Source: Prosthecochloris sp.
GTDB taxonomy: Bacteria; Bacteroidota; Chlorobiia; Chlorobiales; Chlorobiaceae
DNA: 64,000 nucleotides
Direction of reading: 5' to 3'
Assembly (NCBI GenBank): GCA_015482705.2
Contig: JADMLA020000022.1
Location: forward strand, 44,125-108,124
Position numbers and translations under genes: made by a program. The notes under the pieces are model-generated. The model was not told the DNA's origin. It made no database searches and saw nothing but the letters and a program-made list of their open reading frames with translations. Position 1 is the first letter of the stretch. Every line of letters begins with the position of its first letter. This document shows, in pieces, positions 18,801 through 27,506 of this stretch.

Positions 18801-20549
18801 CTATGAGTCGGTCAGGAGTTCAGAAGGGGTCTGCCGGTGCTGCAGTGACCACATTGAAGCGTAGAGACCGTTTTTTTTCAAAAGCTCATGATGAGCACCC
18901 TGCTCGACGATACAGCCTTTTTCAAGAACAACTATCTTGTCGAACTGTGCCATGTTGCGCAGGCGATGAGTGATAACGAGCAGAGTCTTTGCGGGTTGTT
19001 TGTTGCATAGTCCCAGAATGCTCTGTATCACACTTTTTTCAGTGACCGTATCGAGATTTGCCGTTGCTTCATCAAGAACGATAATCGGTGCATCCTCTAA
19101 AAGCATTCTTGCAATTGCCATTCTTTGTCTTTCTCCACCGCTCAGTTTCATGCCGTGTTGCCCTACCCATTGATCAAGCTTGGTTGTAAACGATGAGAGC
19201 CCGGCGTATGTCAGTGAATTTTTCAGTTCTTTGTCATCTGCATCCGGTTTTGCCAGAAGCAAGTTTTCCCTGATAGAGGTGCTGAAAAGATAGGTTTTCT
19301 GGCTGACGATACCGATGTTTTTGCGGATTGTTTCCGCATCGAGGTTCCGTATGCTTCTATTGCCTATAAAGATGTTTCCCTGTGACGGTTTCCAAAAACC
19401 CAACAGTAAGCCGGTTATGGTCGATTTTCCCGCTCCACTTGGTCCGATAATAGCGACTTTTTCTCCTGCTTCGATCTGTAACGACAGAGATGAGAGCGCA
19501 GGGGAGAATGTTTGTGGATAGGTGAAAGATATGTTTTCGAATTTGATGGAACAGTTGGCCGGAAAGGGCTCTTGGTGAAGAGGGGATGGAACAGCAGGTT
19601 TCGTGTCTACAATTTCAAAAAGTCTTTTTCCGGCTGCAGCACTGGTTTCGAGATGGTGAGTGGCATCCGGCAAGGGGAGAAACGCTTCGAAAGACGCCAT
19701 GACAGCGATAATGATGACAGCAGTATAAATTCCATCGATGGTGCCGTTGGATACCTGTGGCGTCAGGGTCCATAAAAGGGCAAGAACGGCACTGTTCATC
19801 AGGAGCCCGATCAGCGGTTCATGCAATCGTTGAATGAGTGCCTGCTTTCTTTGCAGCTTCAGTTCATCTGTTTTCAGTCGATACAGTTTTTCCATATGAT
19901 CATCGAGCCGGTTGAAAAGCATCAGGTCGCTAAGGCCCTGCACAAAGTCGATAGTCGTACTCTGCAGTTCTGCCTGGATTCCGGCTATCTTTGTTGCCGT
20001 TCCCCGGTTGATGTGCCCGGTAAAAAGCGGAATACCTACTGCTGCAAACGCATGAAAACAAAGTAGTGTAATGGAAAACATCGGAGAAAAGCTCCCCAAA
20101 AGAAACCAGAGCAGGGCCGAGATCATGATTGCTGTCAACGGGGGGGCGATGACACGTGAATAGAGGTTTTCGAGTGAATCAATGTCTTTTGTTATTCTTT
20201 GCAGAAGATCCCCGCTTTTGTATTGAAGAAGTCTTGCCGGGGCGAGAGGTTCGAGGGATTCATAAAACCAGACCCGTAATCCCGAGAGGATTTTGAAGGT
20301 TGTGCTATGAGAAACAAGTCTTTCTATATAACGGAGAACACCTCGTGCCAGACCGAAGAGTCTGACTCCGGCAATACCGAGCTGGAGTTCGTGAAATGGC
20401 GGTTGCAATGCAGCTTTGGCGATTATATACGCTGAAGACATAAGCAAGCCTATACCGCTTCCGATTGTGGCGAAACCCAGAGTGGCGGCAAGAATCATCC
20501 ACCAGTGATATGTCCGAATGATACCAAGAAGCCTCAACAGTTCTTTCAT
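18801..20549 (-). CDS. cydC: Cytochrome bd assembly ABC exporter, CydC subunit
   Basis: 582 aa, an N-terminal six-helix transmembrane domain fused to an ATPase. LGFATIGSGIGLLMSSAYIIAKAA and the ERLVSHSTTFKIL region match CydC. The ATPase has Walker A GPSGAGKST (near residue 377), signature LSGGERQRMAIAR and Walker B PIIVLDEATANLD. CydDC exports glutathione or cysteine (and binds haem) and is needed to assemble cytochrome bd. It overlaps cydD by 4 bp (ATGA), so it is coupled to it. It is the last gene of the cyd operon. Confidence 0.88.
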   Translation of the reverse strand: MKELLRLLGIIRTYHWWMILAATLGFATIGSGIGLLMSSAYIIAKAALQPPFHELQLGIAGVRLFGLARGVLRYIERLVSHSTTFKILSGLRVWFYESLEPLAPARLLQYKSGDLLQRITKDIDSLENLYSRVIAPPLTAIMISALLWFLLGSFSPMFSITLLCFHAFAAVGIPLFTGHINRGTATKIAGIQAELQSTTIDFVQGLSDLMLFNRLDDHMEKLYRLKTDELKLQRKQALIQRLHEPLIGLLMNSAVLALLWTLTPQVSNGTIDGIYTAVIIIAVMASFEAFLPLPDATHHLETSAAAGKRLFEIVDTKPAVPSPLHQEPFPANCSIKFENISFTYPQTFSPALSSLSLQIEAGEKVAIIGPSGAGKSTITGLLLGFWKPSQGNIFIGNRSIRNLDAETIRKNIGIVSQKTYLFSTSIRENLLLAKPDADDKELKNSLTYAGLSSFTTKLDQWVGQHGMKLSGGERQRMAIARMLLEDAPIIVLDEATANLDTVTEKSVIQSILGLCNKQPAKTLLVITHRLRNMAQFDKIVVLEKGCIVEQGAHHELLKKNGLYASMWSLQHRQTPSELLTDS

Positions 20550-22288
20550 GATGTTGAATCCTCCTCGAAAACCAGTAAGGCGCTTTTGTAAAAACCTTCT
20601 TCTTGCAAAAGGGAAGAATGTGTTCCGGATTGTATGATAGATCCTTTGTCGAACACAAGGATTTTGTCGGCGTTTTCAACCGTGCTCAAGCGGTGAGCGA
20701 TCAGTATGGTTGTTTTGCCTTCGACAAGCTGGTTCATCGATGCAAGAAGCTGCCTTTCAAGGCCAGGGTCGGTGTGAGAAGTAGGTTCATCGAGAATGAG
20801 GATCGGTGCATTTTTCAGGAATGCACGTGCAAATGAGAGGCGTTGGGCTTCTCCTCCGCTTATTCCGGCTCCCTGTTCACCTACAGGCGTATCGAGTCCT
20901 TTGGGAAGAGAGCTGATAAAGGGGCCGAGGCAACTGTACTCGATCGCTTGCATCAGCTCTTGTTCAGAAGCATCCTTGTTTGCAAGAAGCAGGTTTTCAC
21001 GCAGACTTGTATTGAAAATATACGGGTGCTGTGGTACCCACGATATCATTTTTTGCCATTCATTACGACCGATCTTTTGCAGATCGGTCGTTCCGAGCGT
21101 GATGTTCCCCTTTTGGGGATCGATGAAGCGCAGGAGTATATTGATGAATGTGGTTTTACCCGCTCCACTAGGGCCGGTCACTGCCGTGACGCCGTCAGGA
21201 GCTATCCTGCAGCTGACATTTTTCAATGTGTACGAACTGTCTCCGGTATAGGAAAAAAAGACTTTTTCGAAAATAATCGGCTCCTTCGATATGGCCGGTA
21301 AAGATGAGGGAGTGGCTACTGATGTTTTCTGAAAACCTTTTTTTTCGAGCACGTTGAAAATATCTTTTGCAGCACTCGTTCCTTCCATTCCTGCATGAAA
21401 TTTTGTGCCGAGCTGACGAAGTGGGAGATAGAAGTCAGGGGTCAGTAGAAGAATAAAAAAAGCGGGCTTGAAGGCTATCGATCCTGTGAGGAGCCGCAAA
21501 CCGATTTCTACAGCAATGATTGCCGTACTGATGGTGCTTACAAGTTCGAGGGCTAAAGAGGAGAGAAACGCGACTTTCAGGACCTTCATAGTGGAATGAC
21601 GGAAAGATTCGCTTATTTCGGATATGGAGCGGACTCTTTCTTTGCTTCTTCCAAACAGTTTCAGCGTTGTCAGTCCCTGGAGTACATCCAGGAAATTACC
21701 GCTCATTCTCGAGAGGGTCTGCCACTGTTTTTCAGTTGCTATCTGTGCGGCTTTTCCTATGAGTACCATAAAGACCGGAATGAGAGGTGCTGTCACAAGT
21801 AAGATGAGCGCTGTCAGCATATCTGCAGGAAATACCGCGAATACGATGAAAAGAGGTACAAGGATGGAGAGTGCTATCTGAGGAATGTACTGGCTGAAAT
21901 ACGGATCAAGAGCCTCTACACCTTTGAGGAGTTTCGTGCTGAGTTGTCCACTCCCGATCGATTCCGTGTATGGAGGCCCAAGGTCGGAGATTTTGTGAAG
22001 CAGCTGTTGATGAAGCAGCTTTTTTATTTTCAGGGTTCCCCGGTTTGCTTCGCTCTGGCTGGCCCAGTTTATAACGGTTCGACAAATGCTTACGATTCCA
22101 AAAAGCCCGAGTAAGCCAACAATATGAACAAGCTCGACGTTTTCCAGAAAAACGGCACTGATAACACTGCTCAGGAGGGCTGCCTGGCCGATCAAGAGAG
22201 CACCTCCAAGAGCACCGAGTACTACCGATGCGATAAAGGGGAGCGGATATTGCTTTACCAGCAGAAGAAGCCGTCTGTCAAGATTCAT
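20546..22288 (-). CDS. cydD: Cytochrome bd assembly ABC exporter, CydD subunit
   Basis: 580 aa, membrane domain plus ATPase. The assignment as CydD and not CydC rests on VEALDPYFSQYIPQIALS and APLIPVFMVLIGKAAQ, both typical of CydD. Walker A is GPSGAGKTT, the signature ISGGEAQRLSFAR and Walker B APILILDEPTSHTD. It forms a heterodimer with CydC. It starts 136 bp downstream of cydB on the same strand; that gap could hold an internal promoter, but I see no clear element. Confidence 0.88.
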   Translation of the reverse strand: MNLDRRLLLLVKQYPLPFIASVVLGALGGALLIGQAALLSSVISAVFLENVELVHIVGLLGLFGIVSICRTVINWASQSEANRGTLKIKKLLHQQLLHKISDLGPPYTESIGSGQLSTKLLKGVEALDPYFSQYIPQIALSILVPLFIVFAVFPADMLTALILLVTAPLIPVFMVLIGKAAQIATEKQWQTLSRMSGNFLDVLQGLTTLKLFGRSKERVRSISEISESFRHSTMKVLKVAFLSSLALELVSTISTAIIAVEIGLRLLTGSIAFKPAFFILLLTPDFYLPLRQLGTKFHAGMEGTSAAKDIFNVLEKKGFQKTSVATPSSLPAISKEPIIFEKVFFSYTGDSSYTLKNVSCRIAPDGVTAVTGPSGAGKTTFINILLRFIDPQKGNITLGTTDLQKIGRNEWQKMISWVPQHPYIFNTSLRENLLLANKDASEQELMQAIEYSCLGPFISSLPKGLDTPVGEQGAGISGGEAQRLSFARAFLKNAPILILDEPTSHTDPGLERQLLASMNQLVEGKTTILIAHRLSTVENADKILVFDKGSIIQSGTHSSLLQEEGFYKSALLVFEEDSTS

Positions 22289-22424
22289 GATGATGTCTCG
22301 TTTTGCTTCGACTAATGGTAAGCAATTAATTTGGAGTGTACAACGGGAGCCGGAATGGTAGGCCGAAGAGCACAGAAGGTTTCCGGTTGAAAGTCAACCG
22401 CATGCTTCGCTTCTGACACTTTTG

Positions 22425-23450
22425 TCAATACTCGAGTTCCGAATCGGTCCCGAGCCTTTTACGAAAAATCCAGTATGTCCATGCTTGATAGATCAGCACG
22501 ATTGGGACGAATATCAGTGCGACGATGCTCATAATGCTCAACGTATATGCAGATGAAGAAGCATTGTAAATAGTCAGGGTCCATTCCGGGTCAAGGCTCG
22601 ATACCATGACTCTCGGGAAGAGGCCGAGAAAGATGGTAATGGTTGAAAAGGCTATTGCAGCGCCGGTCATGGCGAATGCCCAGCCGCTTGCATTGTTTTG
22701 CAGAAGAACAATGACCGAGGCAAGTGCAACGACACTGAAAACCGGTACAATGCCGGGGTTGATTCCGAGTCGTGCGAACAGATCGGTTTCTAGAAACGTA
22801 TAGACGGTAAAGGCAAACGACAACAGTGTGGCAGGTGCCCAGCATTTTTTTGCGAAACTCATCGCCCTTTCATGTAATGCGTCTTTTGTTTTCAAGGTGA
22901 GAAACACCGAGCCATGAAGAGTGAAAATGCTGAAGGAAGCTATACCGCATATGAGAGCGTATGGGTTGAGAAGATCGAGAAATCCTCCAACATAATTCAT
23001 GTTCCGGTCTATTGGAACTCCCCTGATGATATTGGCAAGAGCTATTCCCCACAACAGGGCCGGGACGGCGCTACCGAAAAAAATCCCCCAGTCCCACAGG
23101 TTTCGCCATGTGGGATTATCGCTTTTACTGCGGAATTCGAAGGCTACTCCCCTGATGATGAGTGCGACAAGCATCAGTATCAAAGCGAGATAGAAGCCAC
23201 TGAAAAGGGTTGCATACCAATGTGGAAACGCGGCAAACATTGCTCCTCCCGCAGTAATCAACCAGACTTCGTTTCCATCCCAAAAAGGGCCAATGGTATT
23301 GATGACTGTACGACGGTCGCGATCATCTTTGCCGAGAAAGGGGAGCAGGATACCTACGCCGTAGTCGAATCCTTCCAGAAAGAAGAATCCGGTGAAAAGT
23401 ACTGCAACGAGAACAAACCAGATCGTTTGTAAGGTTTCGAGATCCATCAT
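22425..23450 (-). CDS. cydB: Cytochrome bd quinol oxidase subunit II
   Basis: 341 aa with about eight membrane helices. The N-terminus MDLETLQTIWFVLVAVLFTGFF with the following FLEGFDYGVGILLPFLG is the classical CydB opening, and NTIGPFWDGNEVWLITAGGAMFAAFP is its best-conserved segment. It is the structural partner of CydA in the membrane. It overlaps cydA by 4 bp, so the two are translated together. Confidence 0.95.
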   Translation of the reverse strand: MMDLETLQTIWFVLVAVLFTGFFFLEGFDYGVGILLPFLGKDDRDRRTVINTIGPFWDGNEVWLITAGGAMFAAFPHWYATLFSGFYLALILMLVALIIRGVAFEFRSKSDNPTWRNLWDWGIFFGSAVPALLWGIALANIIRGVPIDRNMNYVGGFLDLLNPYALICGIASFSIFTLHGSVFLTLKTKDALHERAMSFAKKCWAPATLLSFAFTVYTFLETDLFARLGINPGIVPVFSVVALASVIVLLQNNASGWAFAMTGAAIAFSTITIFLGLFPRVMVSSLDPEWTLTIYNASSSAYTLSIMSIVALIFVPIVLIYQAWTYWIFRKRLGTDSELEY

Positions 23451-24820
23451 ATTCTCCCTTCGGTTGTTTCCAGAGACGGAAGTCCGGCCACTGCAGATTT
23501 TTTAATCAAATAAATGTCGGCAAGAGTCAGGGCGCTGTAAATCAATACAAAAACAATCATCGAAAACATGACTTCGCTACTACTGACAACAGAGGCCGGA
23601 GTGACGGCGTCTTCGGTTCTCAGTAATCCGAAAACAATCCACGGCTGACGTCCTATTTCAGCTAGAATCCACCCGGTGGAGTTTGCAAGGTAGGGAAACA
23701 GAAAAGACCAAAGCAGCAACTTTTCTACCCATCGAGGAAACGCATAGTTATTTCTGATCACATACAGTAGTGTCAGAGACGCTATGATGAGCATCAATGT
23801 TCCTGCTCCCACCATCAGGCGGAAGCTCCAGTATGATATGGCTATGGGAGGGATGTAGTTCCCCGGTCCATAGGTGATTTCGTATTCAGCCTGCAAATCC
23901 TTGATCCCTTTGACTTCGCCTTCGAACGAGTTGAAAGCCAGGAATGAAAGCAGGCCTGGGATTCTTATGGAAAATACGTCCCTGAGCTCCTCTTCGTTTC
24001 CGATTGTAAAAAGCGAGAAACTGGCGGGGTTTTCAGTTTCCCAGAGAGCTTCGGCGGCAGCGACCTTCATTGGTTGTGTCCTGAGCAGATCTTGCATCTG
24101 GGTGTGCCCGGCTAGTGTGACAAGTATGGTACCGACAAAAGCATAAACCGCTCCGTATCTGAGTGATTTTTTAAAAGGCTCGTTGTTCCCCTTGTTTCTT
24201 GCAAGATGGAAGGTGCTTATGGCGATAACAAGAAATGCTCCGGTTGTAATTCCCCCGGCAATGACATGTGGAAACTGAACCCAGACGTGCGGGTTGAAAA
24301 GAAGAGCCCAGAAATCGGTCATTTCTGCCCTTGAACCGTCTTCAGTCAAGCGATATCCGACGGGAGACTGCATGAACGAGTTCGCGACAAGAATCCATAA
24401 AGCAGACAGGTTCGATGCAATCGCTACGATCCAGATGGTTGTGGCATGAAGTTTTTTGGAGAGTCTGTCCCATCCGAATACCCATATGCCGAGAAAGGTT
24501 GATTCGAGGAAAAAAGCCAGCAAGGCTTCGATGGCCAGAGGGACTCCGAAAATGTCTCCTACGAATCGGGAATATTCCGACCAGTTGAGTCCGAACTGGA
24601 ACTCCATAACAATTCCGGTAACGACTCCGACTGCGAAATTTATCAGAAAAATATTACCCCAGAATTTAGTCAGTCGTTTATACATTTCGTTGCCGGTTTT
24701 CACATAGGCAGTTTCCATAATGGCAACGAATATCGAAAGACCAAGGGTCAGCGGGACAAAGAAGAAATGGAATACTGAAGTCAGAGCAAACTGCAGCCGG
24801 GCCAGAAACAGTGCTTCCAT
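23447..24820 (-). CDS. cydA: Cytochrome bd quinol oxidase subunit I
   Basis: 457 aa. It carries the haem ligands: an early His in LQFALTSVFHFFFVPLTLGL (b595), His in WVQFPHVIAGGITTG and Met in YWSFRLMVGAGTLML (both b558). The quinol-binding loop MKVAAAEALWETENPASFSLF contains the conserved Lys and Glu. The protein is shorter than E. coli CydA (522 aa) because it has the short form of the Q-loop. The oxidase reduces O2 to water with quinol and is high-affinity and cyanide-tolerant. In an anaerobic phototroph its probable role is O2 removal, which fits a chromosome that also encodes nitrogenase. Confidence 0.95.
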   Translation of the reverse strand: MEALFLARLQFALTSVFHFFFVPLTLGLSIFVAIMETAYVKTGNEMYKRLTKFWGNIFLINFAVGVVTGIVMEFQFGLNWSEYSRFVGDIFGVPLAIEALLAFFLESTFLGIWVFGWDRLSKKLHATTIWIVAIASNLSALWILVANSFMQSPVGYRLTEDGSRAEMTDFWALLFNPHVWVQFPHVIAGGITTGAFLVIAISTFHLARNKGNNEPFKKSLRYGAVYAFVGTILVTLAGHTQMQDLLRTQPMKVAAAEALWETENPASFSLFTIGNEEELRDVFSIRIPGLLSFLAFNSFEGEVKGIKDLQAEYEITYGPGNYIPPIAISYWSFRLMVGAGTLMLIIASLTLLYVIRNNYAFPRWVEKLLLWSFLFPYLANSTGWILAEIGRQPWIVFGLLRTEDAVTPASVVSSSEVMFSMIVFVLIYSALTLADIYLIKKSAVAGLPSLETTEGRI

Positions 24821-24889
24821 GAGAGTGCTTCTTTATGAAATGTTACAGAAAATGCGCGCAAGGTTCCAATGCACAAGAAAAATATGAAT

Positions 24890-25309
24890 TTAACCGGATT
24901 TTTTTTGCACCGTTTCTCTGATCACTTTTTTAAGGGTTTCTATATTTTCGAGAAGTGTCGGAAGAAGTGCCTCTTGCTCTGTCCGGTCTTGCGTTTTTCC
25001 GGATTTTTCCATTGCATAAGCGCTTTCATACAGGGCAGGTGCACTGATGTTGCCTGATTCGCCTTTGATCATGTGCCCAATCTGCCTGATTGTTTCATGG
25101 TCACCCGATTCAACGGCTTGCCGGAGCTTTTCGGCGTGTTCTCCGATTAGCTCGGTAAATTCTTCCAGGATACTCATGGCGAGTTCTTTATCTCCCATGA
25201 CGCGATCGAGAAAATCGTTGTAATTGAAAACCTGCAATGAATGACCGGATGACTCGCTGTGTTGAGATTCCTGTTCTCCGGTTTTGTCTTTCTTTAACCA
25301 GTGTTTCAT
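24890..25309 (-). CDS. Orphan Hpt (histidine phosphotransfer) domain protein
   Basis: 139 aa. After a hydrophilic N-terminus (about 28 residues) there is one Hpt four-helix domain: VMGDKELAMSILEEFTELIG is the first helix pair and RQIGHMIKGESGNISAPAL carries the phospho-accepting His79 in the HxIKGxS form. The protein has no kinase or receiver domain, so it should relay phosphate between a hybrid kinase and a response regulator. It lies 69 bp upstream of cydA on the same strand and may share a transcript with it. The hybrid kinase at 49345-51354 lacks an Hpt domain and is one possible partner. Confidence 0.85.
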   Translation of the reverse strand: MKHWLKKDKTGEQESQHSESSGHSLQVFNYNDFLDRVMGDKELAMSILEEFTELIGEHAEKLRQAVESGDHETIRQIGHMIKGESGNISAPALYESAYAMEKSGKTQDRTEQEALLPTLLENIETLKKVIRETVQKKSG

Positions 25310-25512
25310 CTCTTAATTGAATGTTCTGGGTGCAAAGCCTGCTTCTGTGTGCGACAACCCTTCTACGGGGAAGGCTCTTTCCGAACGTCTCATGATCATT
25401 ATTGCAAGAAAATTAAAAGTGTAGGGGGCTGTGGGATACAACATAACGCTTGATTTCCTCAGTACAGAAGGTTTTCAGCTGTAAGAAAAAGTATAACGAA
25501 CAATTTTGGAAT

Positions 25513-25540
25513 AACAAAGGGGAGCTCGCTCCCCTTTGTT
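25513..25540 (-). terminator. Hairpin behind mtnA
   Basis: AACAAAGGGGAGC and GCTCCCCTTTGTT form a perfect 13-bp inverted repeat with almost no loop, 20 bp after the mtnA stop. The stem ends in U-rich TTTGTT in both directions. This is a strong bidirectional terminator-like structure closing the long minus-strand gene run. The rest of 25310-25559 shows no gene. Confidence 0.75.
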
Positions 25541-25559
25541 AGATTGTTTAAAAGAAGGT

Positions 25560-26621
25560 TTAGGCTATGAGCTTTTGCAGATCCTCGACGTAATTGCCAA
25601 CCACAGCTTTTTTATCTGTGACGATGCCACGGATGTACTGGTTGGGGGTTACATCGAATGCATAGTTCAGCACAGGTGTGGAAGGTGTTGCAACCTGGGT
25701 TCCGAAAATTGTTCTGAGTTCATCGGCACTGCGTTCCTCGATTGGAATGTGTGAACCGTCTTCGATGGTTATGTCGATAGTCGATACCGGTGCGGCAATG
25801 TAGTATGGAATGTTATGAGCCGCCGCGCTGACAGCATGGGCGAATGTCCCTATTTTATTGGCCGTATCACCGTTTGCCGCAATTCTGTCGGCTCCAACGA
25901 TACCGAAATCAATCATACCTTTCTGCATGAGAAACGCTGAGGATGAATCCGAGATCGACAGGAACGGGATGTCTTCCTTTTCGAGTTCCCATGCGGTCAG
26001 GCGAAGTCCCTGGAGCAAAGGCCGGCTTTCTGCCGTGATTACTTTTTCAATCAGACCTTCTTTCCATGCCTGCTTGATGACTCCCAGAGCTGTCCCTGAA
26101 CCACCTGTGGCGAGTGTGCCTGTGTTGCAGTGTGTCAGGACGTTGAGTTTTCTGGTGTTGAGTGTTTCTGCAAGATCCTGTCGAATGAGTTCCACACCGT
26201 ATCGAGCCATGGAATCGCAATTGGCGATCTCGTCAGTATGTATTTTTCTTGCAGCAACAAGCATTTTCGCAAACAACTCTTCAAGGGTGTCCGAAGTGAA
26301 GCTGGTGTCATAAACAGCTTTCATACATGCAGTTGCGAAAAAAAGATTCACAGCGGTTGGCCTCGACGCCTCGACGTCTTGAATGAGTTTTTCGAAGTAA
26401 ACCGGAAATTCTTCCTTCGTTCCCTGATAACTGTTCAGGCCAAGCACCACGGTATAGCCTGCGACTATGCCGATGAGGGGGGCGCCTCGTACAGCGAGAG
26501 TTTTTATGGCTTCAATAGCGTCAAGATGGCTTTTTGTTCTGATATACTCTTCTTTCAATGGCAGAAATCGCTGGTCGAGGTAGCCGAGAGTATTGTTTTC
26601 GAAAGAAACTGCGTCGATCAT
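25560..26621 (-). CDS. mtnA: S-methyl-5-thioribose-1-phosphate isomerase
   Basis: 353 aa. MtnA converts methylthioribose-1-phosphate to methylthioribulose-1-phosphate in methionine salvage. The catalytic Cys is in THCNTGTLATGGSGTALGV and the catalytic Asp in IVGADRIAANGDTANKIGT; GAPLIGIVAGY near the N-terminus fits as well. These features separate it from eIF2B-like homologues. The gene lies 20 bp downstream of a purine nucleoside phosphorylase, which could supply methylthioribose-1-phosphate by phosphorolysis of methylthioadenosine. Confidence 0.92.
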   Translation of the reverse strand: MIDAVSFENNTLGYLDQRFLPLKEEYIRTKSHLDAIEAIKTLAVRGAPLIGIVAGYTVVLGLNSYQGTKEEFPVYFEKLIQDVEASRPTAVNLFFATACMKAVYDTSFTSDTLEELFAKMLVAARKIHTDEIANCDSMARYGVELIRQDLAETLNTRKLNVLTHCNTGTLATGGSGTALGVIKQAWKEGLIEKVITAESRPLLQGLRLTAWELEKEDIPFLSISDSSSAFLMQKGMIDFGIVGADRIAANGDTANKIGTFAHAVSAAAHNIPYYIAAPVSTIDITIEDGSHIPIEERSADELRTIFGTQVATPSTPVLNYAFDVTPNQYIRGIVTDKKAVVGNYVEDLQKLIA

Positions 26622-26641
26622 TGTTATTGCGTATTTATAGG

Positions 26642-27463
26642 TTAAAGTCGTTCGACAACGTTCTTGAAAATGGTTGTCATTTTCGGTTCCGCTTCATTTG
26701 ATACTTCAATGATTTCCTCGATGCTGACCGGTTGGAGGCTGTCGGGAAAACATTCATCGGTAATGATCGACATACCGAAAACCTCGGTTCCCTGGTGAAC
26801 GGCGGCGATGACTTCCGGTACGGTTGACATGCCAACAACATCCGCACCTATGGTTCTGAGCATGCGATATTCTGCACGGGTTTCGAGACAAGGACCTGAA
26901 AGAGCGACATAAACTCCTCGCTGAACCTTGATCTTGTTTTCAAGGGCGATCTGCTCTGCCAGATCGAGAATTTTAGGAGAGTATGGAGCGCACATATCGG
27001 GGAATCTCGGCCCGATTTCCTGATCGTTCGGTCCGATAAGAGGATTTGTTCCCAAAAGGTTGATATGATCATCGATGAGCATGATATCGCCTTTGTTGAA
27101 TGCTGGGTTGAGACCGCCGCAGGCGTTGGTGATGCCGAGGGTTTTGACACCGAGATGTTTCATGACTCTGATGGGGAACACGATCTGGTGCATCGAGTAG
27201 CCTTCGTAAAAGTGGAAACGACCCTGCATGGCGACTACCTTTTTTCCGGCAAGTGTTCCAAAGATAAGTTTGCCATGATGGGTTTCAACTGTCGATATAG
27301 GGAAATAAGGGATATCTCCGTAATCAAGCGACAGTTCTACATCTATTTCTTTGGCCAGTGCGCCGAGACCGGTTCCCAAAACAATTCCGACAGGATATTC
27401 TTCACTGGTTTTCGAACGGATAAACGAAACAGCTTCCTGGATTTTGGCACGTTGTTCGATCAT
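26642..27463 (-). CDS. Purine nucleoside phosphorylase (trimeric PNP family), possibly methylthioadenosine-accepting
   Basis: 273 aa. Family motifs: GIVLGTGLGALAKEI (phosphate loop), VETHHGKLIFG, TNACGGLNPAFNKGDIMLIDDHIN, SGPCLETRAEYR (base-contacting Glu) and GADVVGMSTVPEVIAAVHQG. It splits a purine nucleoside with phosphate into base and ribose-1-phosphate. At the position of human PNP Asn243, which sets 6-oxopurine specificity, this protein has Asp (GMSIITDECFPDS). In human PNP the Asn-to-Asp change opens the site to adenosine, so 6-aminopurines could be accepted here. With mtnA next door it may serve as the methylthioadenosine phosphorylase. That step is inference; deoD/punA-type inosine or guanosine activity remains possible. 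Confidence 0.85.
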   Translation of the reverse strand: MIEQRAKIQEAVSFIRSKTSEEYPVGIVLGTGLGALAKEIDVELSLDYGDIPYFPISTVETHHGKLIFGTLAGKKVVAMQGRFHFYEGYSMHQIVFPIRVMKHLGVKTLGITNACGGLNPAFNKGDIMLIDDHINLLGTNPLIGPNDQEIGPRFPDMCAPYSPKILDLAEQIALENKIKVQRGVYVALSGPCLETRAEYRMLRTIGADVVGMSTVPEVIAAVHQGTEVFGMSIITDECFPDSLQPVSIEEIIEVSNEAEPKMTTIFKNVVERL

Positions 27464-27506
27464 GATAGATAGTTTGGTTTTATGGTAAAATGTTGGTGAA
27501 AAAAGG

